DNA from: Rhopalosiphum padi
Taxonomy: Eukaryota; Arthropoda; Insecta; Hemiptera; Aphididae
NCBI RefSeq assembly: GCF_020882245.1
Contig: NC_083598.1
Coordinates: forward strand, 6,689,178 to 6,753,177
Length of the DNA: 64,000 bases
Reading direction: 5' to 3'
Each line of letters starts with the position of its first letter. Position 1 is the first letter of the stretch. A program made the translations under genes and the position numbers. Positions 1 through 16,000 of this stretch are shown piece after piece. Under the pieces are notes generated by a model. That model saw only the letters and a program-made list of their open reading frames with translations, did not search any database and had not been told where the DNA came from.

Positions 1-3000
1 ATACCTAACACCACTCTTATAGTTTAAAACAAAGAATTTTTGTCTATTCAATTTAAAAAGATTTAAAATCACATAATTTTAAAATCAAAAGAATCATCAC
101 TCTACTTAGAATCTAAAAACTAGGTTTACAAGTATACTAGATTACAATGCATTTATTTAATTTTATGTAATTTTTTAAATATTTGTTGTATGTACTTAAA
201 TTTCGTTGTGTCATTTATTGTGAATTCTTGAACAAATATTATTTTTTATATCTATACATATTAGAATACATATTACATTTTTTTTTTTTTTTAGTTAATA
301 CCTTGGTTACATTTTCGGTGTATATTTCAGTTGTAAGGTAAATATTCAGTATAATTACGGTTTATAATACTATATTATGTTATATACCTTATACCTATTA
401 CAAAAAATATAATAATTTTGTTTCATTGGACGTTTGGCATTGATTTAGTAGAATCTATTACAAAATTATTTTTATACGTCTACTATTTATTTCGTGTGAC
501 AGATAACAGTTTGTTTTCTAAAGGGTTGTTCATATGTGTTTACTGTTTTGGTAATGTCAATTTCAAGTCTGAACATATTGCATTTGAATAGGCAATATAA
601 CATTAATTATTGGTCATATTACATTTTGTGCTCATGAATTATTTATGGGACCAGAAACTTAGTATTCTCATAGAGTGATGTTTTACAAACTTGTGTAGTA
701 TTTGGGTAGGTGCATTTATTATTGATTTCGATGGACATTTATATCGTGGATTCTGAACATGAACTCATATAGTCAATATATATATATACAAATACCCACG
801 TATTGTGGATATTTAAATTTGCTATGTCATCGATCATTTGTAAATCCAAATAAAGACACACTAAAGAATAAGAGACATTTTTGTTTGAGTAAGTGACAGA
901 TCATTTTTTTAATGACAAAATCTGACAGTGATGATGACACGGATGTCCTAATATATTTCAACTTTCAAAACAGTAGAAGACAGCAATGGATACGAATTAT
1001 AGATTGTGTTTTGTTGTATTCTATTCGAGCTCCATCGTGAGGAAAGAGATGGAGTTAACATTATGGAATAATATTTAGGCCGGAACTATTGAGGATACTC
1101 AAAGAAACCGCACACAATAACTAAAAAAAACATGCTAAAAAAACACTGAAAATAAAATGCATTTTTTCCTTTAAAATTAACTTGATGTGTTAATAATCCT
1201 TTGTCAGTTATAGAGTTTTGTATATTGACCCTAAAGTTAAATTCAGAAATAAATTTCACTTTCATTACCAAAAAATTCTCATTAATTACGATAATCAATA
1301 ATCTGATTAAAACATGGCACCAGTGAGAAAGACTAGGATAATATTATAAATAAACCGTTGTATAAGGGAAATAGTAATTTATAGGGTAAAGGAACATGAT
1401 GTTATGAATTCAATAATTAAACAACCTTTATCGTTTAACATCAATATTAACCAAAAATAAATTATAACGAAACATTTAAATATTGATAACTTGTACTGTG
1501 TAAAATGAGCTGTGGCTGACAAATACTTTTGTTGATTATTAATATTAATAATAATTATTAAACTTTAAATTAATTAGTTTTATGTATTAATTTCCTCGTA
1601 GTATAAAAAGAATAACAATATATCATAATATATTTGAATGCGATTATTGTTGCTTTAAATTATTTTTAAAGGCGTTACCATAAAATTTACATATTAAAAA
1701 ATAGAAATGTATTTAAGCTTTATAAATCGAATTATTTTTAAATCATGTTATTTAAAACGTTAATACATACATATTGAAAAACTGTTATAAAATTATATCA
1801 TAATTAATTATTATACTCGTAATACTTGAATTAAAATATTACTAATCCGATAACTATGAAATATAAATTCGTAGTTACAGTTTATTATTTTTACAAAATA
1901 ATATCGTTTTGCTAGCATTTTAATACTGAAATGTTATTTTGTATTTAATTTAAAAACATTATAACAGTATAACGGTAGTTGACATATTGTGTGGAATTGT
2001 TATTTAGCTATTTGTTTGTGTCTTAAGACTGAATAATATGTTTTAATATTATTCCGATTGAATAATATCAATAAACAATGTAAACTATAAGTAGACATTT
2101 TGATAGTAATTATAACGATTTAACGGTTAAAATTGAGTTAAATAAAATAATATGCCAATGGATTTAAAAATATTAATAATAAACATATAAGTTACGAAAG
2201 TAAGCTATAATTATTGTTAGATAAAAAAAAATATATACATATTCGCGAGAGTATAATTATCCAACATTAAGTCTGTAGTTTAATTAAGTTGTGACAAGGC
2301 ATAATAATTACCGTTACATGTTTAACAAACCTACAACAAAAATCTACAAATTTTAATCGTGTTATAAACTATAAAAAAAAAACGTGACTCCACTTTGGTT
2401 ATATAAATGAATAAATAAATAAAAAACAATAATAAAATAGGTATATTATGAAAACTCAATCTAAAATCAAATAAATTATGCGCATGAATAATGAATATTA
2501 CCAATTACCATTATTTTAATATTTTTAGTTAAAAATTAATGAAATAACGTATTGGACGAATTATAATGATTAAAACATTCTAGTTTCAATAAAAACTATA
2601 AATATATATTCAAATAAAATATCTAAAAATTAGATATATCCAGTAGCGTATTTTAAAGGGAGTGGTGTATAAATTAAGTTGAGCCATGAATGTAATTATA
2701 ATTGAATCTATTATAATAAAATTATCAAATAAACATTAGCAAAATAAAAAATGTGCGTAACTATTGAAAAAAAAATCAAGAAGTTAATTAATGTGGACCG
2801 TCAAGAGGGAACCTTTCGTACTCCATTGAATGTATACAATACACCTAATTTCACAATATGTACTTGAACTTAAGAAAGTTATACCAATTCCGATCCATAT
2901 ATTATTATATGAATTTCACAACAAGATCATATTATTGTTCTTTACTTTCTTTTTAACAAAATATCAGGTTTAATCGAAGAATATATACAATTATCTATAA

Positions 3001-4481
3001 ATGGGAATTTGTATTTCATACAGAATCAGAATCAATATAATTTTGACGTATAAGTAATTTTTTTTTCATTACAAAATAATTTATTTATTATCAAATTTAT
3101 AATAAAAAAATAAAAATAAAAAAAAAGCATCCTAAATTAATTATACAGACAGATGAAAATACTTTTGGGTTTTTACTTGAAAGATGACTCCATAAATAAT
3201 TATAAGTATTTACCAAATTTATTTTAGTTTTTTATTCTGAACAGTGAGGTAGGTTAAACAGAAATTTATAATTATATTGTTTGTGTGAAAAATCTTTGTT
3301 ATGTCTATGTAAGATATAACTAATAAAAATAGTAAGTAGCTCTCAAAATAATTGCAGTGAATCAGATGTGTTACTTAAACAATGACAAAAAGTTCACTAA
3401 TTTTAATCATAAAATCAAAAAAATTATATTTTTTATAAAAACGCTTTTCGTTGTATCAAAAATATTTTAAAATATTCTTGAGTAGCTACATAAGTTCATT
3501 AATTATAAGTAGCATAGAGTCGACTAGAACTATCAAACTGCATTTTACGTTATTCCAAACAGTCAAAATTATAGTTTAAAGATGATTAATTTGCAAACTA
3601 ACAACACATTTTAAACGAAAAAACTACTTAAACAATTTTCTTCACGAAATCGCTTTTAAAAGTATACACCCACACTACTTTGATCTTTCAAAAAAAGCAT
3701 CTTTTAAAATGTGCAAAGAATGTCCACTGTATTAAACTTAATTTTATTTTAAACGTCACGAAAAACAATTTAATGAAATAATGAAAAATTAAAAAAAAAA
3801 ACAGCGTTAATACTGAATTTATAAGATAGATCACTGTGTGGGTGTCTTTATAATTTTCAGTAATAATAAATTATTGAGTTTGAAAAAAAATTTCGAGCAA
3901 ATAATTGGTTTAGTAAAAAAAAACGCTTACTTAAATTTATCTACTCTTTTTTTGCTATTCCTCGATTTTCAAATTTTCCAAAAATTCGAGTTATGCGTTA
4001 AATTATGGTTAGTCCTTAATTTTCAGTCTTTGCAATACTTACTGTGGTTTTTTTCCTACCAGGTATCTGAAGAAAATTTAACCTACGTGTATAATAAAGT
4101 CACTAATTTAATCTGTGTTAAGATACTTAATACTGTAATCTGGGTAATTATTTATTATTATTTCTTCAATAAGATAATGTGCAAATAGTGATACAAAACT
4201 ATACTCATATTCTATTCTCTTATCTGATGATATATAATTATAACAATAATTACAACAGACATGTAACGTTTTACCTAAATATTTTCGAAAAAGACGATTA
4301 TCGTTTACGCAACTTGTAAATGTATAATACGTTCGTCAATATTGATTTAAATGATAACTTAGTTTAATAATATACTCTATCATTTTTATTATTATTATTA
4401 TTTAATATTTTTTTAGTAATATATTGGTGAATCTATAAATAAATTAAATTAATTTCGGTATCAACGCTATACAGTTTTAGA

Positions 4482-4507
4482 TTACTCCATTAACTAAAAT
4501 GGAGTAA
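4482..4507. repeat. Perfect 10-bp inverted repeat
   Basis: TTACTCCATT and AATGGAGTAA are separated by six bases. It is a small perfect hairpin in AT-rich DNA with no clear role. Confidence 0.6.
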
Positions 4508-6979
4508 ACAATAAAGAAAAATTTCAAATAATCGTTGAACCATTAATACCTATGAAAATGAAATCATATTTGGTAATGGTTTTAAAATATATAATACCTA
4601 TAACTTCTGTATATTAAGAACCGGTGGCTAAATATTATTCATCATTTAATTATGAACATTTATTTGTAATTATATTAATATTTAATACTATACATATTAT
4701 AATAATAACATCAATATAAATATTTTATTATTTAATATAATATTTTTAATTTTCATATCAGTACAAGATGAAAATATTATGTCACAAAATTAAATTTAAT
4801 AGCAGCAGTATCGTAAATTATATCATATAAAACAAAATTACAAAACATGAAGTGTTGCGAATTGGTTTGGAATTGTATCACAAAAAAATGCTAATGTCCA
4901 TATTATGACTATTTGTTAAGGTTTTCTGTGTAATGTTAGTTCTTGACACATGCCGGTGGCTTCAGATTGTAACAGAATTTATGAGAGTAGTGCAACACCC
5001 AACCCCCGTCTCACACTCAAGTATACTTAAATCTACACAGACATTTAAAGTGATATACTTATGCAAATCGAAAAATGCGCAGAAGAATCTAGAATAGAGA
5101 TTGAACAGACATGCAATGCTAGTGAAATTAAACGTAAAGGGCTAAAGGAAAAGAAGGAAAATTGGCTGCTCAAATGTTTATCACAAAGTGTGATATAGAA
5201 CGAACGTTTCAAACAACTTACAACACCGTTAAATTCAATAAACGTGACCAATAAAATACACACTGAGACCCTATGACAATCTAGTATATTTTTAAATTTA
5301 TGGTTTTTTCCCCCACTTAAACATTTTCATCACGTATTTTTTGAATCTTCTTATAGAAGTACATTTACAAATTTATATTTCATGCTCAAAACAGAAAACA
5401 TAAATTGGTGAGAAATGTGTGGTCTTTTTAATCGTTTTTTTATTTTCTCGCCCTTTAAAATTGTTATTGATACAATAACGTAGGAGATACACGCAAAGAA
5501 TACTAACGAACTATTTTAAGTGTTAATTAAATTATTTAACTTAATTGTTTGAGTTGGTTACTTTTAATGTAAATTCGTCTTCTTAATTAGGTTATTTGGT
5601 CAATACAGCTGAAAATCCGTATGGCTTTGAATACTGAAAAACTAAAAGACATTTTTACTCAACGCAATACACTAATAATATTGATAACTATTAACTATAA
5701 ATAATACAAATTTACATTCCTATTGTCTGTATACGAGATTTTTAAAATGAGGAAAACTCGGTATGACCAAAACCACTTAATTAAGAACAAATCTGGTAAT
5801 ATATTAGATAGTACAACAAATTTATATCCATGATAAACAATTATTACTTATGAATAGTATTTTTCGCAACTAAAATATACATAGCTATTAAAAATATAGA
5901 TAAATATATTTTTATTGTGGGTTAATAACATTTAACTTCTTCTTTGAAGCTTTAATTATATTATATTGTTACGATTATATGTATATTATATTGGTTTTCC
6001 AGGAAATATTTTTAGGGGGTCAGTAAAAAAGTCGTGTAACATATATTTATGGATTTAAAATGTAACAACAGATACTTGATTTACATCTAATTTTTCAAGT
6101 TTCTATGTACAGCTGTTTAAGAATAATTGGTGTAATATAGACAAATAACTGTTAATAAAATAATGTAGGCTAACGCTACAAATATTTTTTAGATTCACGT
6201 TGAATATTAGTTTAAATATCTTATCAATGATTTTAATAATTATTAATAAAAAAATTTAAAATATTTCTTATTATATTACAACTATTAAATTATGTATAAA
6301 CTGTATTTAAAGCGTTGTATACATTATTAACAACTAAAATATTATCAAGACTTAATACCCGAACTTTTGTTTATTGTTGGATATTTAATGGGAGCATAAA
6401 ATGCTCCAATTTTGACTATGAAAAACAAAGTTAACATTCAGAAGTTATATTTTTCGCACCAATAAAATATTATCCCCACGACCATTATATCTGATCAACA
6501 TAATATTATTATTTTAACTTTCGTGCATAATATGTTGTAAAACAATATTTATTACAGAAAGATCTCAGGAATATTTGTAATCAACTAACCGACAAACTGA
6601 CAATAAGGACTTACAATCTGCCACAATTGACAAACATTCGGAAATCACACGATGACAATGAAATTGCTGTCCAAATATTTAATGAAACTAGGCAAAATGA
6701 GATTTTGAAATTGTATTAGTTGGAACTCAAACAAGTGATAGCTAGAAATTCCAAAAGCTTTGTATAAAAGACCTCAAAAAGTCATATTTCCGCCGAAAGG
6801 ATTATTTCCAAATGTATTTCAATGCGAATATAATTTCTAGAGTTATGTGTGTATCATCACACATTTATTGCACATTTACACATAACTACTCTTTTGCAAA
6901 CCATAAAAGCGTATTTCTTACCACAAATTCAAGAGACCATTGTTGTTATTGTAATGGTTGAAATTCATAAGATAAACAT

Positions 6980-7011
<32 letters not shown>
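6980..7011. repeat. (AT)n(AC)n compound microsatellite
   Basis: An AT tract passes directly into about nine AC units. Confidence 0.9.
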
Positions 7012-8408
7012 ACATTATTAATGTCTATTTAGGGCTGTAATATTAAATAATATAATTAATGAAAAAAACGTAATAAAGAATTTGATTTGATATAATGAAA
7101 CACAATTTTTCTAAAACTTAAAATTGCATAGAAGTAACTAATACAAATTTATTAACATACGTAAAATAAAATTAATATGTTTGATTTAAATAATAATGTA
7201 CTATTTTTTTTTATTTATTTACATTAAAAAAAACTAATCTCTTCAGATTTTTCGATTATATAAAAACAGTAACAATACGAATTGTTGAATTAAAAAAAAA
7301 ATTATTATACAAATTCTAAAGAAATTAAAAACAATTAATAACAAAAAACAATTGCCATTTTTTTTAATTTAAAATTTAAATTAAAAACTGATTATTCAAT
7401 GTTTTTTTTTATAAATAAACATAATATTATCAGGAATATTTTTACGTTTATCGTTGTATTATTAAGTGGAATCACACGAATAGATTATTGGATATTATGG
7501 ATTGTTGCTCTCGTAAACGTTTAGTGTAATAATGTGGAGTCGGTGTTGTATTATGGTCATCAAATTGCTAAACAATGGTACGTGAATATCTCCTACGGCC
7601 CTTGAGTACAGTAAAGATGTCCATTGAAGATTAAGCAAATTGTTCGATTACAATATGGGTAACTGCAGTGTAAACGTAAAGACCGGGCTTTGGAAGACAT
7701 TTGCTGCAAGTTGCAGTAGGGAAAAACATACGTATAGGTACAACGAACTATAATACCAGTTGAAAGTAGCACAAACAACGTAAATCCAGTGACGTACACA
7801 AATACTATATCTGGAAAAAAATGTTCGTTATTATATTTAAGCGCCCAATAACAATCATGATATAATAAATTAGATTGCTTGCCATAGACAGAATTTTCAA
7901 TTAATGTGTATTACTGTATCGCAGCAATGTGACGTTAGAGATTAACTTAAACTCAACAATTTAATATTAAATCAAAATCGTCTATCTACAGCGGAGAGGT
8001 TAAAAATCATTGCCGAACTTAAATCTGAAGAAAAAAAACAATAGTATTCCGGACGACAAAACGAAAGCTCCAGACGATAAATCAAACTTAACAACCAAGT
8101 AAAACGTTAAAAGTACGTTGTATAGACTTCTTAAATTGAACTTGTCGCCTGTTTCGTGATGAACGACCGGCCAATATGAATCTTCAGATATATTATTAAC
8201 AGGAAACACCAGCTTGGTTATGTCACTAACTCACCGAAGAGTGGACGAAAAATATAGTGAGAGCAACGCGAGGCCTGCTTCTATTATATACGGTTTAACG
8301 TTTTCTAAACCGACTATAATATACTATGAGAAAACCATGTTTTCCGGTAAAGCACGTAAAGATCTATACGCATCCTCCGGACATCGATATAAACGAGATA
8401 ATATACGT

Positions 8409-8432
8409 ATTATTATTATTATTATTATTATA
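8409..8432. repeat. (ATT)n microsatellite
   Basis: About eight ATT units. Similar short ATT/AAT arrays lie at 13561-13582, 33947-33968, 36397-36414, 42691-42711 and 47870-47893. Confidence 0.85.
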
Positions 8433-11400
8433 TTATAAAAGAACAAAAATGTATACACTATTTTTCCGGGACACATGCCGAGTGAGTTTATGATCCAAAC
8501 GGATTTTGGGAAATGGCCAATGGATGTATTATATAGTCAATCTTGTGCCGGCAATATACGGGTAAATTTAGGCCCCATATATTTAATCGTAGGCCATTTG
8601 TATACGACGCTGTTTCGATTTATACCGCCGTTGACGTTGGTGTAAAAACGGAACCTATAAAACACGGGTTGAACATTTTATAGTATTTACCTTACGTATA
8701 GGTAATATTTACGGTTTAAATTCGTTTAACTGCAGATATTTATTTTGCTTTATCATGTAAGAAATATATAACGTGTTAAAATTATTTCTACAAGTTTATT
8801 CGTAGAGATCTATGTATTGTGGATTAAAAAAAATTTAAAAAACGATTGGAAATCAGGAATAAAATATAGTATTATAATTTAGTTATAATTATACTAGTGC
8901 TATGTTATAAATTGTGAAGTACCTATTATATATTTAAAAATTAGGCATGCAAGTCCATTTTATTATAAATTTGTGATATGTGTACGATATTTTGACGGGC
9001 GTGATGGACTGTTTAAGATAATATAAAGTTAAAAAAAACAAATAAAAATAAATAACCAAAATTGATTAATTTTTATAGAAACCATTTTTAGCATTTTTTT
9101 TTCATTAAAAATCATTGAGTTATGAACGATCATAAATCATTTTATGAATGACTACAAAATAATAAGTCATAACTTTACGCAAGGAATATTGGTTAGAAGG
9201 TAAAAAATTGTATAAAAAAAAATATTATTAAGAAAAGTGCTAAGTTTATAATAATTTTTTACTTTCATTTTAGATGTACTTCTTATATAGACCCATCAGC
9301 ATCAAAAGTTATTATGCGTACATTTATTAACCTAAGACTCATTCAAAATTAACTTTAGTATCATACTTTTATTTATATATATATTTTTTTAGAATTAAAC
9401 TTACTATAAATTACACAATTGGTTTTTTACGAGTAAATATTTAAACGTAAATTATACTTAAATCGTTAAAATGGTTTTTCAAATTATCTGATGTATAAAG
9501 TGATTATAATCAAATCATTTTAATATAATGACTATATAACCGAAATACGCTGCTAAAATGATGCATAGTCTAATTTTCGAATAATATAATAGGTATTATA
9601 AAACTTCGTCTGCGTCAACGAAAAATTATATATTTTCTTTTCAATCTTTTAACCTAACCGCGTATACTATTATTACACTATATACTGCAGGCTAACACGG
9701 AAAGTGTAGCTAAAAATTATGATCTACTTATTCTATTATAATGTACATTATAAATACTACAAGGAGGTAGGTACATTCGTGGTAAAAAAATTAACATACA
9801 CGTATGCCGAATGCTATTTAAATCGTGTTCAATCAGTAAATTATCAACCAATAAATTTTTTCTTTCCTTTTCGACCAACTACGGGAGGAACGCGCGGAAC
9901 AATAACAGGAACGTGTTTTGCATAAAACGGACATTAATCCGAAAAGTTATTGAGATTACGTCTGGCGGCTAGATCAGATAACATAATAATATCTTTAGAG
10001 TCACAATTGTTATTGCCCTAGGTCTTGGTTTGGTAACCGCGACACTAAACGTTTTGCACCGTGTACACGACGTCCGGTATAAATCATATTTTATCTATTC
10101 TACATTCATACACTCGTGAACATTCACTATATACAAGAAGTATCTAAACATCTAATTTTTATTTCGCAAGAAAATAAACGACGTACGCAACTCAGCGTGA
10201 CGTTATTAAAATAGAAACATTATTCGTATCCACTCTATTAAAAGTTCTAATTTTCGTTCACCGCTAAAAGTATTTTCGATAAACTCTGGATTCCAAAAGA
10301 ATAATTAAGTTGATATGAATTCTGCCTTGGATCCGGTAAATATTTACAACTTAAATCGGTATATATAAATGTTGTCAATTTAGATTTATTTAATAGATTG
10401 CTGTTTTTTTATAGCATTCGCTGTAACTAAATATATATTTTTTATTAATTTGATGAAATAATTCAACTTCATGTTTTTCTTACTTAGACACAGCTCAAAT
10501 TAACATACTAATATGAATATTAATGAGAATTTTGACTTTGACTTTTTCTTTAAACTTTGAACAAAGTGATGAATGTATAGATATTGATTTTACAACAATA
10601 ATAAGTGTTTTTATTTGTGTATATGTCTGAAGACACTTTTTCTAATAGAAAAAGACTCAAACTCTCAACTTTTAAAAAAGTTTCTGGTAATAAAATTTAT
10701 CCAGTTTATATTAAAGCGGGTTAAAAGTAAAAATTTGGACTACTTTTAAAATAATCGATGGAAAAATACAAGAATTTTCTAAAATTATAATATTATTATA
10801 AAAATAATTGTTTGGTAACCTTGGTAGACTATCTTCATTCAAAATCGTTTTTACTTGTATACAATTATTTAACATCTGTACGCAGACTATAAATTACGAA
10901 CTATACTTGACACCTACTACACAGTAGAACGGTTACTAACTTAAATACTTTTTTTAACTTTAATTTGTAATCTAATATGAATTTATATTATACGTTATAA
11001 CTTATAAGATACACACTACATACAAGTGTTACAATACAAAACACATTGTATGAATTATTATATTTGACTTACGGACAAAAATCGTTTAAACAAAATAAAA
11101 TACGGATTATAGTATTATATAGCATATATTATAATATAATACCTACTTAAAAAACCCGTGAATATCTTTACTAAATAATATTATATTGCATGAGACGAAA
11201 TGTATTATTATTTTTTATAATTGAAGCCTGAACCTATATATAAAAGTAAAAACAAATATCACTATTATTATAAGACGCACGATCATTATATAGTATCAAT
11301 CAAGCAAAATATTATATATTAATATTTTAGGTAATAAATTTTAAAAAAGTTACGTACACCATGTATAAAATTCGAGTAATGTTTTATTTAAATATTAACA

Positions 11401-13031
11401 ATTGAACTGTTTTATATTTTAAAATTAGTCAATACATAAATATATACAACTTCACTAGGAATTTTCGCCCTAACTTTTATTTTTTGAATTCATTTAAATC
11501 CTATTACTTTTTTAATTTGTAATAATCTATAATGGCCATATTATTTTTAAATGATTATATATTTTATACAATTTAAGTAGCGTCCTGTAGTGTTATAAAA
11601 TTATTAATCAAAAGAGAAACCCATTTTTACTTGATTCTTTACAAAAACTTTTGTTGTTTCTATACTATATTAAACTTTAACTTTTTATACTCTTATAAGG
11701 ATAATGTGAATCCATTATAATAGATTTGAAATATATAGAGAGGGGACTATAATATTAAAATGTATTGTAGTTATTAATAATAATGTACTCACTTTTTATA
11801 GTTTATAAAAATATTTTAGCTTAATAAGTAAGCTTGATAAATACTAGACTGAATATTATATTTAAATAAATTGCAAAACCATTAATGAAAATTATTATCC
11901 TTAGGGCACAAAGTTTAATAACTAGAAACTTCAGAAAATTTGAATTTAGATGCACCGTTTTTGTAAAAAAAACTCTTGATAAATTAGTAAAAGTGGTGTT
12001 TCTTGTATTGGAAAATATTAAATTGCATCACCACCGCACTTTCTATGTATAAAAAAAAGTTGAACTATTTGAAAATATGTTCTATAAATAAACCAAAATA
12101 ATTCAAAGATTAGAATTTGAATAACTTGATTATTGAAAGATAAAAAAGGGGACAGGGGTTTTAAATAATCTATAGAAAAATAACTAGAATATATTTAGGT
12201 GTACTACAGAACTATTATAAAAATCAATATTCTGTAGTTGGAAGTCACTACTTTTGATTCAGTGCCACTATGTATAACCAAAACGAAAAAAAGTCCATTT
12301 CAATGATTGTCGTTATTGTTCTACGGAAAAAATAAATGCCTTATAATACGCTAGTTTATTTGTATGTTTGGTTAGAAAAAAAATCTATAGGCACTAAAAG
12401 GAAAATCTCGAACGAATCTGTCTAACGGTTAGACTCTAACTTAACCAGCCTCGACAAAAACAGGATTTAATATATTTTTTTAACGCGAGTTGAGCTCATG
12501 ACTGCTGTAATAATGTAATTTCAGTATATTTTTGGTATGCCTAGTTTTATTTTTTAAAGTTAAAATAACCTAGTTTATATTTTAAGTTTGAAACAAAATA
12601 AGAAATACTATTGATATTTTCTTTAATTAAACGATCTTACAAAATCAATAAGTATGGAGGTGCTACTATATAAAAAAAAAAAACTGTAAGCTAGCATTTT
12701 ATTATCATTTTTCCCAAACTATAACTCTCGGTTTTTAAATTCAAAATGTCGATGAAATTGTCAAACGAATAAAATGTATTTAATTTCGTCACATACAAAT
12801 ATAAGTGCGTATTGTACCCACCTAACAGTGGAAGAACACGCTCAACGCATTACGACACATGCGATATTTTATACGTATGACTTACATAGTGCGGAAACCT
12901 CCCTCCGCAGTCATACAATATAAATACAACAGTAGCCGACTGTCGTAATAATTGAGTATTAGTGACCATACTATTACGAATGGCACAGCAATCGACCTAA
13001 TATTATATACCTACTGTGCTGGAGGCGGGCT

Positions 13032-13062
13032 ACAATAATATAATATAATATAATATTATGTG
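13032..13062. repeat. AATAT-type pentanucleotide repeat
   Basis: ATAAT units are repeated in tandem about six times, slightly diverged. Confidence 0.75.
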
Positions 13063-16000
13063 ATTACATTGCATTAAAACTCACGTACGAATTATTATAA
13101 CAACTAATACTGCCATTATAACTATTATTATTGTTATCGTTCGTTTTAGCCAGCCGTATTAATAGTATAATAATATCAAGTATGCATCGCCGACGGTGAC
13201 GATTTTGACTGCAATATAAATGTTAAGATATTATTGCATGTGCCCAAATAAATAAAATCGTTTTCACCGACTGTCCGTAATAATTGTTTCCCGACAGCGA
13301 CGTTAGTACGGCGGCATACTATAGATATTATTATTTTATCGCGCTCTCGTGAGACAGCAATGCGAACAAACTGGCGATCTTCGGTTAAATATATATTGCA
13401 CGTTGGTATTTCATAGTCGACCTCGAAAAAGTATATCTTTTCAACAACAAAAAATGTATTTAATTTGATTATCAAACTCGCTAAACGCAAATACAATTTC
13501 CTAATTAATTCTTCGTTATTTTTAAATTAAATAAAACCACGGGACTTTATTGACAACAACACAATAATAATAATAATAATAACATAAAGTGGTACATATG
13601 TGGAAATCACTCGACAGCGATTTATAATCTAGTGTGCGGGTGTAAAGAATAATATGACGCGGTATATGTCTGAAATCCTAATTATATACATTATCGCTAC
13701 GAGTAATAACAACGTTCGGTAGAGCTACACATTATCATTTTCACGCCGAAGACATGCCATGAACTATATTATATTATTATAATAATATAACTCGAAACGA
13801 CGTTGTGATAAATAGATTTCACTAACAATAACCAATTTTGCTTAATTCCCGCATTCAAATTCTTCAAAAATATATTTTAATAATACATTGCACTGAAAAA
13901 AAAATGAAAAGTCGTTCGCGAGAACATAGTATTTTATTACCTAACGGCTATTGCAATAACGTTAAATTACTGTCTTCTCCATACCGTAGTGCGTCGTGGT
14001 CAAGCTCACGTCATACCGGTTAACAATGTAAACCTACAACTATAAATGACGTGTAGATTAACCTAGTGAATATTGTACAGAGTAATACCCTTTTATTCTT
14101 TACTCTTTAGTAATACTTTTATTCATATTCTGATTTTTGTAAATTTCGAATATAGTTTCATCCACGTATCTCTGTCTTACAAATGCGTAACATTAATTAT
14201 TAAATTAAATTACTAATTACAATTATTCAACAGAACAGTTCTCATTTATAGCTTTGTTAGTTTTAATCTAAGGGTGAATTTACTTTCTATCAAATTTAAA
14301 TACAACAAAATTATCTTCTGTGTTTTCTTAAAAGTGTTTTTAAATATTTTAACTTTAAATTTATAAGTAGTTATGGTCAGTTTTAAATGTATTGTAAAAT
14401 GTAACACGTTTAACACTTACTTCAAAATTACACAAAATATGAGTAATAGGCGTGTGATACGTCTTCTTAAAGACTGCTTAATTTTTAAGTTTATACTAAG
14501 ATTTTGCATATTAATAAATATGTTTTTAGTATCGATACAAACTTATTTTTTATTTTATTTTATTTTAATAAACACCAAATATTTTAAATTAATAATCATT
14601 TTTTTTTTTTTATGTTGATGTATCTAAATCGAAATTATTTTAGATTCTAGGTTATTAAAACGTATATGTATTTACGGACGACATTTTACTAACATTAAGT
14701 TAAAATAAAATATAAAACAAACATATGTAAATACTTTATCTAGTTCTAATTAAATTATAAAACACAATAACTTTTACCAATTATAAAATATTTGTAGATT
14801 AATGTTATTTAGTATAATTTTCAAATCATCATAGCTCCAATACCTTCTGTAATAATTATTGTGATATTTTACCTTTAGTAACATAAACTCAAAAATTACT
14901 CGTTCAAATTTTGGCACAAACACAACACAAAAAATCAAAATTTAAACAAACCAAAAGAAAAAAAATTGAGGTGGCATGATAGGCTAATCATGTTATCATG
15001 TTGAATATTACTATATTTTAGGCGAGCAGAGAGAACGGACGAATAAACAAATAAATAAAAAACGTACCTAGTTATATCTCAAACGCATTATATGCATAAT
15101 ATTCTACTCGGTTGTTCTATACGAATAAATGTTAATTGAGTTTTTACTTGTCATGTCCGCTGATATAATACTTAATTATACGTTATGTACCAAGCGCGCG
15201 TTTTGGATTTTTCTTGTGTATAAAAAAATTGTTTTTAGAAAAGTAAAACTGATAACTTTCGTTTATTAATGTTTTTGTGCTCCGACATCAAAATGTCTTG
15301 TTAAAGTCGTGTATTATTAATATAATATTGTTTTATGATAATCCACCAAGCCGGAGCCGACGACGGTTTCGAAACTATTGTTCCAGGATACACCTAAACC
15401 GTTTCAATTGTAAATACATTACGCACACAGGCAGCACAGTAAGGCCAGTGGGAGTATGTGTTATTGTCTTTTTGGCCGGACCGGTTGCTTAACGACCACC
15501 ACGAGAGCGCATAAATCATCCGTCGCTTTTCATTTTATTAACTGACGTTGATATTAAAATAATAACAACGAACGCGCCATTTATACATTCGTTTGGACGC
15601 ACGTCTTGAGACGGATACAATAATAAATTGAGCGTTATTATTGATCATACATATATCATTATGGTCCGTTCCGTTTTCGCAAGACGACCAAACAATTTTA
15701 TGCCATCTATACGTAATAGATTACTGTGTGTTGTTAATAACAAACAAAATTGGCTTTTATAAAAAAATTCGATAGAAATCTGTTCCTTCCGATTCACATA
15801 ATTTAACTGTTAAATTCTTGTGATATTATTTGACAGGTAATTTTGTTGTACGCCCAACGCAGAACGATCAAACTAATGTCTATATTATAATTAATAATGT
15901 ATTATGCATTTATTAGTAACTCGACGAGATACGAAAAAAACTGCCGATAATATTTAATTGGCTGTTGGAAAAGGATATTTCGGTTTTACGATCCTTTCAA

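Noticed and set aside
3838..4188. 116-codon plus-strand open frame
   Set aside because: It starts at GTG, is AT-driven, and is rich in Phe/Leu/Asn/Lys with no domain. One such frame is expected by chance in this length of AT-rich DNA.
10078..10084. TATAAAT in a GC-richer context as a promoter
   Set aside because: TATA-like words are everywhere at this composition; no initiator, donor or downstream exon supports it.
13176..13496. 106-codon minus-strand open frame as a downstream SLC16 exon
   Set aside because: It has no membrane helices or SLC16 motifs, and the residue order looks random.
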